Assembly (NCBI GenBank): GCA_003252395.1
Contig: QKEL01000009.1
Span: 496,001 to 560,000, forward strand
From: Spirochaetales bacterium
GTDB taxonomy: Bacteria; Spirochaetota; Spirochaetia; Treponematales; Treponemataceae
Direction: 5' to 3'
DNA: 64,000 nucleotides
Shown: piece after piece, positions 49,516-57,548 of the stretch
Layout: each line of letters begins with the position of its first letter
Position numbering within the stretch: the first letter of the stretch is position 1
The notes under the pieces: generated by a model
The model's database searches: none
Told to the model about the DNA's origin: nothing
Seen by the model: only the letters and a program-made list of their open reading frames with translations
Translations under genes and position numbers: made by a program

Positions 49516-52500
49516 AAATACTCCATACCGCGGACATTCACACCCGCAAGGAAAATGAGCGCGAGGTCATTACTTCGCTTCGCGAGATTCGGGAAGCCCA
49601 GGTCAAAAATCGCGTTGATCTCGTCGCAATTGCCGGAGACTGGGGCGACGCCGCTATCCAAAATACCGAGCAGGGCGGTCTTGACCGCTTCCTGGGAGAA
49701 CTCCAGGCGATGGCGAACGAATGCCCCGTAGTTATGGTCGAAGGAACACCGAGCCACGACGTAGACGGCTCGCTAGAGGTGATCAAACGCCTCGACACGA
49801 AGTACGGAATCACGATTCTCGAACCGGGAAAGCCGTATTTTCTCTCGAAACACAAAATTGAGGGATGTATCGGAGTTGTAGATCGTCTCGGCGAGTTCGA
49901 CGATCCTTCGCTCCTCATTCTCGGCATCCCTGAGCCTCGGAAGAAATACCTTCTCGCGAACGGTACGGCCGGGAAGGACGCTACCGAAGAGGCTATACGC
50001 ACCGCGATGAAGCAGTTTTGCTTCCAGCTTGCCGCAATCCGAAAGCAGTATGCCGACCTCCCGTGCCTCGTCGTCTACCACGGCGACGTCGCTGGAACGA
50101 CGCTACAGAACGACCAGACGATCGAGCGCGGGACGGGAATCGCGATCACGATCGACGACCTTGCCTCGATCGGCGCGGACTATTACGCGCTCGGCCACAT
50201 CCACAAGCCTCAGCAGATCGGGAGTCTCCCGGCGTATTACGCTGGATCGGCCTACGCGAAGAACTTCGGAGAAGCGCACAAGCCAGGATGCAACCTGGTG
50301 GAATTGATCGACAAAAGGTTTTCGCCCACCACTCCGAATGATCTTTTCAACTATGCGACGGGCTGGGAGGCGAAAGTCACCCGCATCGACTTCTCGCACC
50401 CGCAGAATATAAAAATCTGCCTGAAAAAGAACGAAAACTATTCTCTCGAGCAAGTAAAAGGAAAGCGCGTCTGGGTTGAAATCTCCTGCAAGAAGGAGGA
50501 TCAAGCGCTTTTCGATCCTGAACAGGTTCTTCGCGATGTTCTCGCCGCCGGCGCCGTCCAGGGCTCACGGGTGACCGTGGCGCTCGAGGCCGTCGAGACC
50601 GTGCGCGCGGCAGAAATTTCCGGGGTCCTTATAACCCCTGAGAAAAAGTTCGAGATTTGGGCTGAACAGTCCGCGCTTCCCGTAACCGCTTCGCTCCGAT
50701 CCAAGGTAAAGGACCTTTCCCTTGAATGCCAGCACTCGGGCGTATCGGTTTCGGGTGAATGGGCCCTCGTCTCGGTCCGGCTCCGAGGCTCAATCGGGAT
50801 CTGGAAGGGCATCCGTAAGGACGAGATTTTCGTCAACTTCGACGAGTTCGATGACGGCCTGATCGCGCTTTCCGGCAAAAACGGGAAGGGGAAGACGACC
50901 TTCATCGAAAACTGCCACTCCTACCCGCAGCTCCTTACCCGCAAGGGTACGCTCAAGGAGCACTTCCGGCTCCGCGACTCGTTCCGCGAGGTCATCTACC
51001 GCGACGTTTCTACCGGCGCCGAGAAGCGCTTCCTGATCCAGATCGACGGCTACACGAAGTCGGGCGGATCGAAATACTTCATCTTCGACCGGGCCCCGGG
51101 CGATACCGAGTGGACTCCCGCCGCGGGCATCGACGGAAACCTCGACCCATACAAGGAAGCCGTCCAGGCGGTCTTCGGGCCTCTCGAACTCTACCTCCGG
51201 ACCGCGTTCATCACGCAGCGCCCGAACAAGGACGCGCCCGACCTCACGGAAGCGACGAAAACCGAGAAGAAGATGCTATTCGCGAACCTCGCCGGCATCG
51301 ACTACCTCCAGAAATTCGCCGATACCGCGAAGGAAAACGCCGACAAGACGGCCGCGGAGAGCCACGACGCCGAGATAAAGATCGGGATGCTCGAGCTGTC
51401 GGTTGAAAGTAAATCGCGCGTCATGGAGGACATGGCAATCACGCAGGACTTCCACGATAAGACGGCAGAGACCATCGAAACCGTGAAAACCGACGGTACC
51501 GCGGCGAAGAACCTGGTCGAGAAGCTGCAGATCGCTGCCAATGCCGAGCGGGCCCGGGCGCAACGCGTGAACGAGGTCGAATTCTCTCTTAACCGCCTCG
51601 GACAGGAACTTGCCGAAACCGCGGCCTCGATTGAGGCTCTCACTGTCCTTTCGGAGCACCGGAGCGCGATAGAATCCGAAATATCCCGTTACGAGGCCCT
51701 CAAGGCGACGATTGAGACCGAAACCGAGAAGCTCCGCGCGGTTGAAAAGCGGAACCAGGACGCGACGACCAATTATCGCGAGAAACTCGACGCTTTCAAC
51801 GCAAAAAAGAGAGATATCGACGAAAAAATCGCCGCGGCCCGCCTTTCCATGACCAAGGCCGAGAACGAAGCGGATAAAATCACCAGGGTAATATCTTTCG
51901 CCCGCTCCGCTGCCCCCGAAATCGAAGACTCTTGCCCCACGTGCGGCCAAAAACTCCCCGCGGCGAAAATCGAAGAATTGACCAAGGCGCGCGAGGAAGC
52001 CCTACAACGCATCGAATTACTCGAAAACGATGCAAATACCAAAGACGCGGAAATTGCTTCAATTCGGGCCGCTCTCGACGAGCTCGTCGCGGATTTGGCT
52101 GGTATCGAGTATGAAGAACCGACAAAACCGGCGCCGATTCCCTTCGACGAAACGATCCTTTCGAGCGCACGTACCCAAGCCGGCGCAATCCGTATCGACG
52201 AGCTCCGCGCGAACCTCACCCGGGCGACCGAGGCTTCGGCCAGAATCGACGGATACAAGGCGCAGATCGCCGAAAAGAACCGGCAGATCGTTGAAAAGCA
52301 GGGCGAACTCGATGAGCTTCTTCGCAATGCGAACCCGGACGCGCTTACCGACCTCGAGCTCTCGAAAAAGGAGCTGGCCGACCTCACCGAGAAGTACCGG
52401 ACGCTTACGGCAGACCTCGCGTCGAGCGAAGCCTCTCTCGACGCGCAGAAGAAACGCCTTGCCGAGATCGAAGCGTCGGAAGCCGAGCTCAAATCGCTCC

Positions 52501-53078
52501 GGGAGTCGGTCAAAACCGCGAAAACGGAATTCGCCGAGTGGGACCTCCTTCGCCGCGCGTTCGGCCCGGACGGGATTCAAGCCCTCGAACTCGATGCCTT
52601 GGCGCCCGGGATCGCTCAGGTCGCGAACGATATTCTCATGGCGTCCTTCGGCGACCGCTTCCGGATCGAGTTCCAGACGACGCGCATGGCCGGCGCCGGT
52701 AAAAATACGAAACAGGTCGAGGACTTCCTGATTTACGTCATCGACACGCTCGATGGCGAGGCAACGCTCCTCGAGAACAAGTCGGGCGGCGAGGCGGTCT
52801 GGATCAAGCGGGCGATTTACTCCGCGTTCGCGATCATCAGGTCCAGGAATACTGGCTTCCGATTCCTCACGTCGTTCCAGGATGAAGCCGACGGCGCGCT
52901 CGACTCGGCTTCCAAGGTTGCGTATTGCGACATGCTCGGAGCGGAACACGAGACCGCGAAGCTCAAGCATACGATCATCATCACGCACTCGGAGGAAGTG
53001 AAGGCCATGATCGACCAGAAGATCGACATGGAATCGTTCGCGGAAGAGAAGGAGAAAGACGGGGAGGAAGTGGCATGA
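49512..53078 (+). CDS. Single-chain SbcD-SbcC (Mre11-Rad50) fusion
   Basis: 1188 residues. The N-terminal Mre11-like nuclease (1 to about 330) has DIH (8-10), GDWGD (about 46-50), GTPSHD in place of the usual GNHD, HGD and GHIH. Then an SMC/Rad50 ATPase: Walker A GKNGKGKTT (about 454-462), long coiled coils on both sides of a zinc hook CPTC (808-811), signature KSGGE (about 1090) and a Walker-B-like stretch ending QDEADGALD (about 1123). The two subunits of the usual complex are thus covalently joined. GTG start overlapping the preceding gene. It likely processes double-strand ends during phage replication. Confidence 0.88.
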   Translation: MKILHTADIHTRKENEREVITSLREIREAQVKNRVDLVAIAGDWGDAAIQNTEQGGLDRFLGELQAMANECPVVMVEGTPSHDVDGSLEVIKRLDTKYGITILEPGKPYFLSKHKIEGCIGVVDRLGEFDDPSLLILGIPEPRKKYLLANGTAGKDATEEAIRTAMKQFCFQLAAIRKQYADLPCLVVYHGDVAGTTLQNDQTIERGTGIAITIDDLASIGADYYALGHIHKPQQIGSLPAYYAGSAYAKNFGEAHKPGCNLVELIDKRFSPTTPNDLFNYATGWEAKVTRIDFSHPQNIKICLKKNENYSLEQVKGKRVWVEISCKKEDQALFDPEQVLRDVLAAGAVQGSRVTVALEAVETVRAAEISGVLITPEKKFEIWAEQSALPVTASLRSKVKDLSLECQHSGVSVSGEWALVSVRLRGSIGIWKGIRKDEIFVNFDEFDDGLIALSGKNGKGKTTFIENCHSYPQLLTRKGTLKEHFRLRDSFREVIYRDVSTGAEKRFLIQIDGYTKSGGSKYFIFDRAPGDTEWTPAAGIDGNLDPYKEAVQAVFGPLELYLRTAFITQRPNKDAPDLTEATKTEKKMLFANLAGIDYLQKFADTAKENADKTAAESHDAEIKIGMLELSVESKSRVMEDMAITQDFHDKTAETIETVKTDGTAAKNLVEKLQIAANAERARAQRVNEVEFSLNRLGQELAETAASIEALTVLSEHRSAIESEISRYEALKATIETETEKLRAVEKRNQDATTNYREKLDAFNAKKRDIDEKIAAARLSMTKAENEADKITRVISFARSAAPEIEDSCPTCGQKLPAAKIEELTKAREEALQRIELLENDANTKDAEIASIRAALDELVADLAGIEYEEPTKPAPIPFDETILSSARTQAGAIRIDELRANLTRATEASARIDGYKAQIAEKNRQIVEKQGELDELLRNANPDALTDLELSKKELADLTEKYRTLTADLASSEASLDAQKKRLAEIEASEAELKSLRESVKTAKTEFAEWDLLRRAFGPDGIQALELDALAPGIAQVANDILMASFGDRFRIEFQTTRMAGAGKNTKQVEDFLIYVIDTLDGEATLLENKSGGEAVWIKRAIYSAFAIIRSRNTGFRFLTSFQDEADGALDSASKVAYCDMLGAEHETAKLKHTIIITHSEEVKAMIDQKIDMESFAEEKEKDGEEVA

Positions 53079-53611
53079 GCGAGATAATCACGATTGATCC
53101 CCGTAGAATTAAGGCCGAAAGAGCCGCTTGCATCGGATTCACAACTGAAGAGCTTGAAGATGGTTTGCCCGGTAAATATCGAGAGGCCGCGTGTGTTTGG
53201 GAAAAAACGCACATTCAGGCAGTTGTCGAATCAATTGAGGCGATAAGAATTCAGCGCGATACTGCCTTGAGAGAACTCCGCGATATCCGGGAGGCGATCA
53301 AGGCCAACGAGAACGAATCGACAGCGGACGAAGTGAAGAGGCTGGTAGCGAAATACGATACCGCGCGCCGAACACTCGAAGACCACGGGCCAGAAGGTCA
53401 TAACGTCAAGAATCAGCAGTACGTAGATCTCAGGTTTAAGTGGATCGAAATGAAAGAGCGTCTCGCCGCTCTCGAAGATATCGCGACGGCAATTTACGAG
53501 AGAGAGTTCGGATCAGGTCAGCCAACAGGCTATTTCCATGACGATCTTTGCGCCGAACTCATTCGCGCAAGGAAGTCGCTCGGAAAATTACCGGAACAGG
53601 AGGATAAGTAA
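53075..53611 (+). CDS. Prophage protein with coiled coil
   Basis: 178 residues, predominantly helical and charged; about residues 45-135 have heptad character. No family recognised. ATG 53075 overlaps the SbcD-SbcC stop (ATGA); the longer frame from 52925 is a shadow. Confidence 0.65.
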   Translation: MSEIITIDPRRIKAERAACIGFTTEELEDGLPGKYREAACVWEKTHIQAVVESIEAIRIQRDTALRELRDIREAIKANENESTADEVKRLVAKYDTARRTLEDHGPEGHNVKNQQYVDLRFKWIEMKERLAALEDIATAIYEREFGSGQPTGYFHDDLCAELIRARKSLGKLPEQEDK

Positions 53612-53793
53612 TGAGCTGGGGAGAACGATCATGCACAGTTGCTCCGTGTTTAATCGCAAAAATTGAAACGTGCAACGTGCTTTGTCCAAAGTTTACATGG
53701 GATCAAAAAACAATTCCAGACAGCGCAGAATTGCTTACAAAGATTCAGCGCCGGATGATGGAAAAGCAAATCAAAAGGTGCCCGCGCACATAA
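53611..53793 (+). CDS. Small cysteine-containing prophage protein
   Basis: 60 residues (MSWGERSCTVAPCLIAKIETCNVLCPKFTWD...) with Cys at four N-terminal positions that might bind zinc. AGGAGG ribosome-binding site; ATG shares a base with the preceding TAA. Confidence 0.55.
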   Translation: MSWGERSCTVAPCLIAKIETCNVLCPKFTWDQKTIPDSAELLTKIQRRMMEKQIKRCPRT

Positions 53794-53812
53794 CAGCGGG
53801 AAAGGTGGGGGA

Positions 53813-54127
53813 ATGATAAAAGCAGAAACAGTGAGAGGTATCGACCGTATCTATCGCGAGATAGAAGCAGGAGAAAAACTCCTCGGCGAGGTCGATGAGC
53901 AAATAAGCAAGGCAACCGAAAGAATCGGATTCCATGGTGAACCGCAAACAACAGCACGTCCGTGTCAACTTGGATGGCCTGACCGTGACGGGTATCGAAT
54001 CTATAACGTCGAACCGATCATTGCTCGGGCCGTAATCGTTGCGCACCTCTCAGATCAGCGCGCGAAGCTCGAGAAACTGAACGAGATCGCGCGACTCGAG
54101 GTCCTGAGCGAGGATAACCATGGCTGA
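53813..54127 (+). CDS. Small prophage protein upstream of ssb
   Basis: 104 residues: a helical N-terminus (IDRIYREIEAGEKLLGEVDEQISKATERIG), a middle stretch with DRDGYRIYNVEPIIARAVI, and a helical C-terminus. Unknown. Its end overlaps ssb by eight bases. Confidence 0.6.
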   Translation: MIKAETVRGIDRIYREIEAGEKLLGEVDEQISKATERIGFHGEPQTTARPCQLGWPDRDGYRIYNVEPIIARAVIVAHLSDQRAKLEKLNEIARLEVLSEDNHG

Positions 54128-54572
54128 CGTAAACCACGTAATCCTGATCGGCCGGCTTACCCGAGACGCCGAACTCAAGTATACCTCAGGGGGGATGGCC
54201 GTTTGCAAGTTCGCTATCGCGGTCAACAAACGCCGGAAGCAAGGCGAGCAATGGGTCGAGGAAGCCAATTTCTTCGATATCGTCCTCTGGGGACGGTCAG
54301 GCGAATCCCTGAATCAGTACCTGGTGAAGGGAAAACAGGTTGCCGTCGAGGGTGAACTGCATCAGAACCGCTGGGAGCAGGACGGGCAAGCACGGTCAAA
54401 GATCGAGATCATGGCGAATAATGTGCAGCTTCTCGGAGGCCAAGGACAGCCGCAAACCGGCGCAAATGCTTCGGGATACCAGGGAACCTCGGGAAACGCA
54501 AATTCGGGCACGTCTCGTAGCGATCAGGGCGATTCCGGGCCGCCTGACTACCCGGATGATATTCCGTTTTAG
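54120..54572 (+). CDS. ssb: Single-stranded DNA-binding protein
   Basis: 150 residues: OB fold beginning NHVILIGRLTRDAELKYTSGG, then FFDIVLWGRSGESLNQYLVKGKQVAVEGELHQNRWEQDG (about 50-90). A Gly/Gln/Ser-rich linker follows, and the acidic tip DYPDDIPF that recruits partner proteins. It is a phage copy, distinct in context from the chromosomal ssb. A terminator follows. Confidence 0.95.
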   Translation: MADVNHVILIGRLTRDAELKYTSGGMAVCKFAIAVNKRRKQGEQWVEEANFFDIVLWGRSGESLNQYLVKGKQVAVEGELHQNRWEQDGQARSKIEIMANNVQLLGGQGQPQTGANASGYQGTSGNANSGTSRSDQGDSGPPDYPDDIPF

Positions 54573-54577
54573 GGGTT

Positions 54578-54607
54578 AAACCCTCGGCGCATTTTGCCGG
54601 GGGTTTT
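54578..54607 (+). terminator. Intrinsic terminator after ssb
   Basis: AAACCCTCGGC (54578-54588) pairs with GCCGGGGGTTT (54596-54606) with one wobble; a short T-run ends the element. It closes the recombination operon. Confidence 0.8.
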
Positions 54608-54647
54608 ATCCGGAACCGTAGAAACGGAGTTAGCCGGATTCTTTAGC

Positions 54648-54674
54648 AGTCTACCGCGCTTCGCGCACTAGACT
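54648..54674. repeat. Nested palindrome in an intergenic gap
   Basis: AGTCTA-cc-GCGC-TTC-GCGC-ac-TAGACT is a two-step inverted repeat. No T-tract follows. It may be a protein-binding site or an RNA hairpin between ssb and the next small gene. Confidence 0.5.
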
Positions 54675-54699
54675 GACACGAACCAAGCTGGAGGAAATC

Positions 54700-54942
54700 G
54701 TGGAAAAAATAAACCTCGACGAAGGTATAGAAAACGGAACAATCATAGTTCCGGAGTTTTTCCGGAAACGCTACCGACATGATTGCGTCGTTAAGTTTCG
54801 CGATGGATGGTACGGCCATCCGAATACGATTGTAAAAAGTGTCGATCAGGCGTACCGATACACTGAGTCCGAAGCAAAGGCACTTATCTCGAACATGGGC
54901 GGAGGAGAAATCCAGCGGCTAACAACTGCTTCAACTGGATAG
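54700..54942 (+). CDS. Small prophage protein
   Basis: 80 residues (MEKINLDEGIENGTIIVPEFFRKRYRHDCVVKFRDGWYG...). GTG start behind GGAGG. Function unknown. Confidence 0.6.
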   Translation: MEKINLDEGIENGTIIVPEFFRKRYRHDCVVKFRDGWYGHPNTIVKSVDQAYRYTESEAKALISNMGGGEIQRLTTASTG

Positions 54943-54993
54943 TCTGCTTCGCATCCTGCCAGTTAAGCAAATGTTAGACCGACAATCACGGCA

Positions 54994-55010
54994 TAAGCCC
55001 TACGGGCTTA
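54994..55010. repeat. Small perfect hairpin
   Basis: TAAGCCC-TAC-GGGCTTA, a perfect seven-pair stem 29 bases before the next gene. No T-tract. Confidence 0.45.
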
Positions 55011-55038
55011 CACCGATTGATTGCGAAAGGAGAAAGAT

Positions 55039-55275
55039 GTGAAGAAGAGTTTTACTATTGAGATTTATGTCGACGTTGAAATACCCGACGATAAGATAGA
55101 GAAAGCGGTTAAGGATTACCGCGAGTGTATCAATGAAACTGCCGACATAAACGATGTCATGGCTCAAGTCGCATGGAACGAGGCGCGGTACGGCGGGTTC
55201 TGTGAGGGTGTCGGCGAGAATGGTGAAGACTTCACGGCAACCGTAACCGGAGACAATACATCGGAAGATGTCTAA
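55039..55275 (+). CDS. Small prophage protein
   Basis: 78 residues (MKKSFTIEIYVDVEIPDDKIEKAVKDYREC...NDVMAQVAWNEARYGG), a beta-then-helix pattern of unknown function. GTG 55039 is chosen because AAGGAG lies seven bases upstream; a TTG at 55021 would start before that site. Confidence 0.62.
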   Translation: MKKSFTIEIYVDVEIPDDKIEKAVKDYRECINETADINDVMAQVAWNEARYGGFCEGVGENGEDFTATVTGDNTSEDV

Positions 55276-55570
55276 CAACAGCTTCGACCTGACACGCTAT
55301 GGTTCTCAATAAAACCTATGATACCTGAAATTGATTTTACAAAATAAACCGCATTGTATCGGGTTGTAAAGCCTAACGGAAATGAAGTCCACCAATACAA
55401 TCCGTTTATAACGGTATTCTTAAATGTATATCTAAAATTGATTTTACTGGCAAAAATGCCCAAACATTTGTTCTTGATTGATTTTGATTCTCGTGATGAT
55501 TATGTATTCGATCAATCGATTCTGGCGGACCGGTTGACGAAAAACGCGTAAGGCGCGTAATTTTATGAGA
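55276..55570. other. AT-rich intergenic stretch with a direct repeat
   Basis: About 295 bases without a convincing gene. AAATTGATTTTAC occurs twice (about 55329-55341 and 55435-55447) with a related ATTGATTTTGATT near 55477. A 65-codon TTG frame at 55354-55551 has no ribosome-binding site. This may be a control region ahead of the replication gene. Confidence 0.4.
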
Positions 55571-55646
55571 GGATTTCACGATACCAGGGCGGCGCCTTAC
55601 GCCTCCCGAACACCCCGCCAGGTGGGTATCGTGAAGTCCTTTTTTT
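55571..55646 (+). terminator. Long-stem terminator before the replication gene
   Basis: GGATTTCACGATACC (55571-55585) pairs with GGTATCGTGAAGTCC (55625-55639) in a 15-pair stem with one wobble, followed by T7. The 39-base loop is GC-rich and can fold further (GGGCGG with CCCGCC). It separates the AT-rich region from the O-like gene. Confidence 0.85.
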
Positions 55647-55678
55647 ATGTCAGAAATTATTTTCCGTGGGAGGGAAAC

Positions 55679-56647
55679 ATGGCAACACAGCGATATATTT
55701 CAACATCGTTTTGGGATGATGAATGGGTCCATAAGCTCGATCCTTCAGAGAAATTGCTTTACATGTACTTCATGACGAACACCCTTACCAACATTGCCGG
55801 GGTGTATAAAATATCGGTAAACCGCATTTCTTTTGATACCGGATTCAACGAAAACACCATCCAGCACATCATGGATAAGTTTGAAAAATCCGGAAAAGTA
55901 CACCGTCACAACGAATACGTCGCTCTTCCTTCTTGGCCGAAGCATCAGAAGTGGCAAGTCAAGAAAACCATTTGCGAAGGCATCGTAAGCATACTCAACG
56001 ACCTCGACGATGACACCTTCAAATGGCTTTTCCATACAGGATATAGATTTGATTTTTCCCTGACACGCCATTCAGGGGATATCCTACCCATACCATACCC
56101 ATATCCTACCCCTACCATACCCATACCACCCGATACCGCCTCATATGACCCGAGCTATTCTGATTTAAATTCTGATTTAAATTCTGATTTAAATTCTGAT
56201 TCTGATTTGGATATAGATTCTTCGCCGGAAAATCCGGCTCAGGAGTATTCTCATCAGAAACCTTTTCAACGTTTTAACATTCCGGCTAACGACGCAAGAT
56301 CGCGTATTGAGCCTCTTCGAAGAACATGGAACGCCCTCGGGCTTCCAGAATCTCGAATATCCGTTACTGCGTCGCCTGGCCAAAATTCAGAGAGCCTCGT
56401 CTTCTTGCAATACTATTCTGACGATGAGATTACAAAGGCCATGCAGAACTATAAGCGGATCATTTCAGAACCAGAGTTTGATCTTCCCGTTCAATTCCAG
56501 TACAAAACCTTTTATTCGTTCATGGGAAAAGGCGTTGAAAAATTTGCCGACGGAGCAAAGCCGTTTGAATATTATAAAAAACGAGAGTCACAAGGTAGCG
56601 TAAAAAAACAACACCTCGTAACGAATCTTGAAGGTATTGAGTTTTAG
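55679..56647 (+). CDS. Lambda-O-like replication initiator
   Basis: 322 residues. The N-terminal winged-helix-like domain (about 1-120: YISTSFWDDEWVHKLDPSEKLLYMYFMTN, then GVYKISVNRISFDTGF) is common in phage replication proteins. A low-complexity linker (about 135-185) encoded by tandem DNA repeats joins it to a C-terminal domain (about 200-322). As in lambda, the repeats may be the origin. ATG 55679 follows GGGAGGG; an upstream in-frame start lies inside the terminator and is rejected. Confidence 0.75.
   Translation: MATQRYISTSFWDDEWVHKLDPSEKLLYMYFMTNTLTNIAGVYKISVNRISFDTGFNENTIQHIMDKFEKSGKVHRHNEYVALPSWPKHQKWQVKKTICEGIVSILNDLDDDTFKWLFHTGYRFDFSLTRHSGDILPIPYPYPTPTIPIPPDTASYDPSYSDLNSDLNSDLNSDSDLDIDSSPENPAQEYSHQKPFQRFNIPANDARSRIEPLRRTWNALGLPESRISVTASPGQNSESLVFLQYYSDDEITKAMQNYKRIISEPEFDLPVQFQYKTFYSFMGKGVEKFADGAKPFEYYKKRESQGSVKKQHLVTNLEGIEF
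56081..56124 (+). repeat. Two 22-base tandem repeats inside the O-like gene
   Basis: Copies at 56081-56102 and 56103-56124 differ at one base (unit begins ATCCTACCC and ends ACCATACCCAT). One strand is C-rich. They encode the IPYPYPTPTIPIPP linker and are candidate initiator-binding iterons. Confidence 0.75.
56159..56208 (+). repeat. 12-base AT-rich tandem repeats inside the O-like gene
   Basis: TCTGATTTAAAT is repeated three times without error (56159-56194), followed by two partial copies to 56208. They encode SDLNSDLNSDLNSDSDLD. Lying 35 bases after the 22-base repeats, they would suit an easily melted origin segment. Confidence 0.75.
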
Positions 56648-56657
56648 GAGGCCATGA

Positions 56658-57113
56658 ATGCAAAATGCGAAAGAGTTTCTTCAGGAAATCGTTCTCTACT
56701 TTGGCGGATTCCCGAACGAACGCGTTATGCAGCTTTACGCGACCGAACTTCGTTACGTGAAACCCTCAGACCTTGATCGTCTTTTCAAGCAACTCATTAT
56801 CGATCAGCCGCAAGCGTTTTGCCCGGATTATAAAGCGCTTAGCGACGCAATAAAAAAATCAAAAATAGAGCTGCTTGACGAAGCGTTCCAGGAAGCTCGC
56901 ATTTGCAAGGTGTGCGGAAAGAAAAACTTTACCTCAGGAATATGCCCTGAATGCAAATACGACGGCGGCGTAAAAGACGGAACCCCTGAAGAATACCGAG
57001 CAATTTGGATTGACTGGAAAAATAACGGACCTCGGTATGATGTCGGGTCCATGATGAAAAACATCTTGAAAAAAAGGTCGGTACAGGCAATTAACTACCC
57101 AGCCGATTTCTGA
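56658..57113 (+). CDS. Zinc-ribbon protein in the helicase-loader position
   Basis: 151 residues: helical N-terminus (LQEIVLYFGGFPNERVMQLYATELRYVKPSDLDRLFKQLI) and a four-cysteine ribbon CKVCGKKNFTSGICPEC (about 82-98). It directly follows the O-like gene, where lambda P lies, so a helicase-loading or replication-accessory role is plausible but not shown. ATG 56658 is five bases after AGGAGG. Confidence 0.6.
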   Translation: MQNAKEFLQEIVLYFGGFPNERVMQLYATELRYVKPSDLDRLFKQLIIDQPQAFCPDYKALSDAIKKSKIELLDEAFQEARICKVCGKKNFTSGICPECKYDGGVKDGTPEEYRAIWIDWKNNGPRYDVGSMMKNILKKRSVQAINYPADF

Positions 57114-57189
57114 CCATGACCTCAAATCCCTGCTATTCCAAAACCTGAGCTTTGACTATTTGCGGCATTTGCTTGTAAAACGTGAGGTG

Positions 57190-57543
57190 ATGATACATGG
57201 AGAAAGCGCACTGATAGGCGAACAGCTCATGATCAAGCTCGACTTGAAAGGGATCAAGTCCTGCATGAAATGCTCGCTTTCCGGTTCTGCCTATGTGTTC
57301 ATCAAGGATTCGCAACAGGTCGTTCGTATTTCAAACCACGGGAAGCACCGCGGATGGTTCCGGTATAACATCAGGACCGACCTCAAGAAAAGCAGGACGT
57401 TTTACTTCAGCGGGGAGCGAATCTTTATTTTTACGAGCGACAAGATCGACAACGTATGCTTCCGGATTGACCAGGACGGAAAAAACAAAAAGGTCAAATA
57501 CGGAGAACCCATTGTCATGAAGAAACCAAGAAAGAGGAGGTAG
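57190..57543 (+). CDS. Prophage protein of unknown function
   Basis: About 117 residues, beta-rich and basic: SCMKCSLSGSAYVFIKDSQQVVRISNHGKHRGWFRYNI then FTSDKIDNVCFRIDQDG, ending MKKPRKRR. The start is uncertain; TTG 57160, GTG 57187 and ATG 57190 are in frame and none has a clear ribosome-binding site. It lies between replication and packaging genes. Confidence 0.55.
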   Translation: MIHGESALIGEQLMIKLDLKGIKSCMKCSLSGSAYVFIKDSQQVVRISNHGKHRGWFRYNIRTDLKKSRTFYFSGERIFIFTSDKIDNVCFRIDQDGKNKKVKYGEPIVMKKPRKRR

Positions 57544-57548
57544 GATTC

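Noticed and set aside
55354-55551. 65-codon TTG frame in the AT-rich gap
   Set aside because: No ribosome-binding site, no recognisable domain, and it spans the direct repeats; treated as noncoding.
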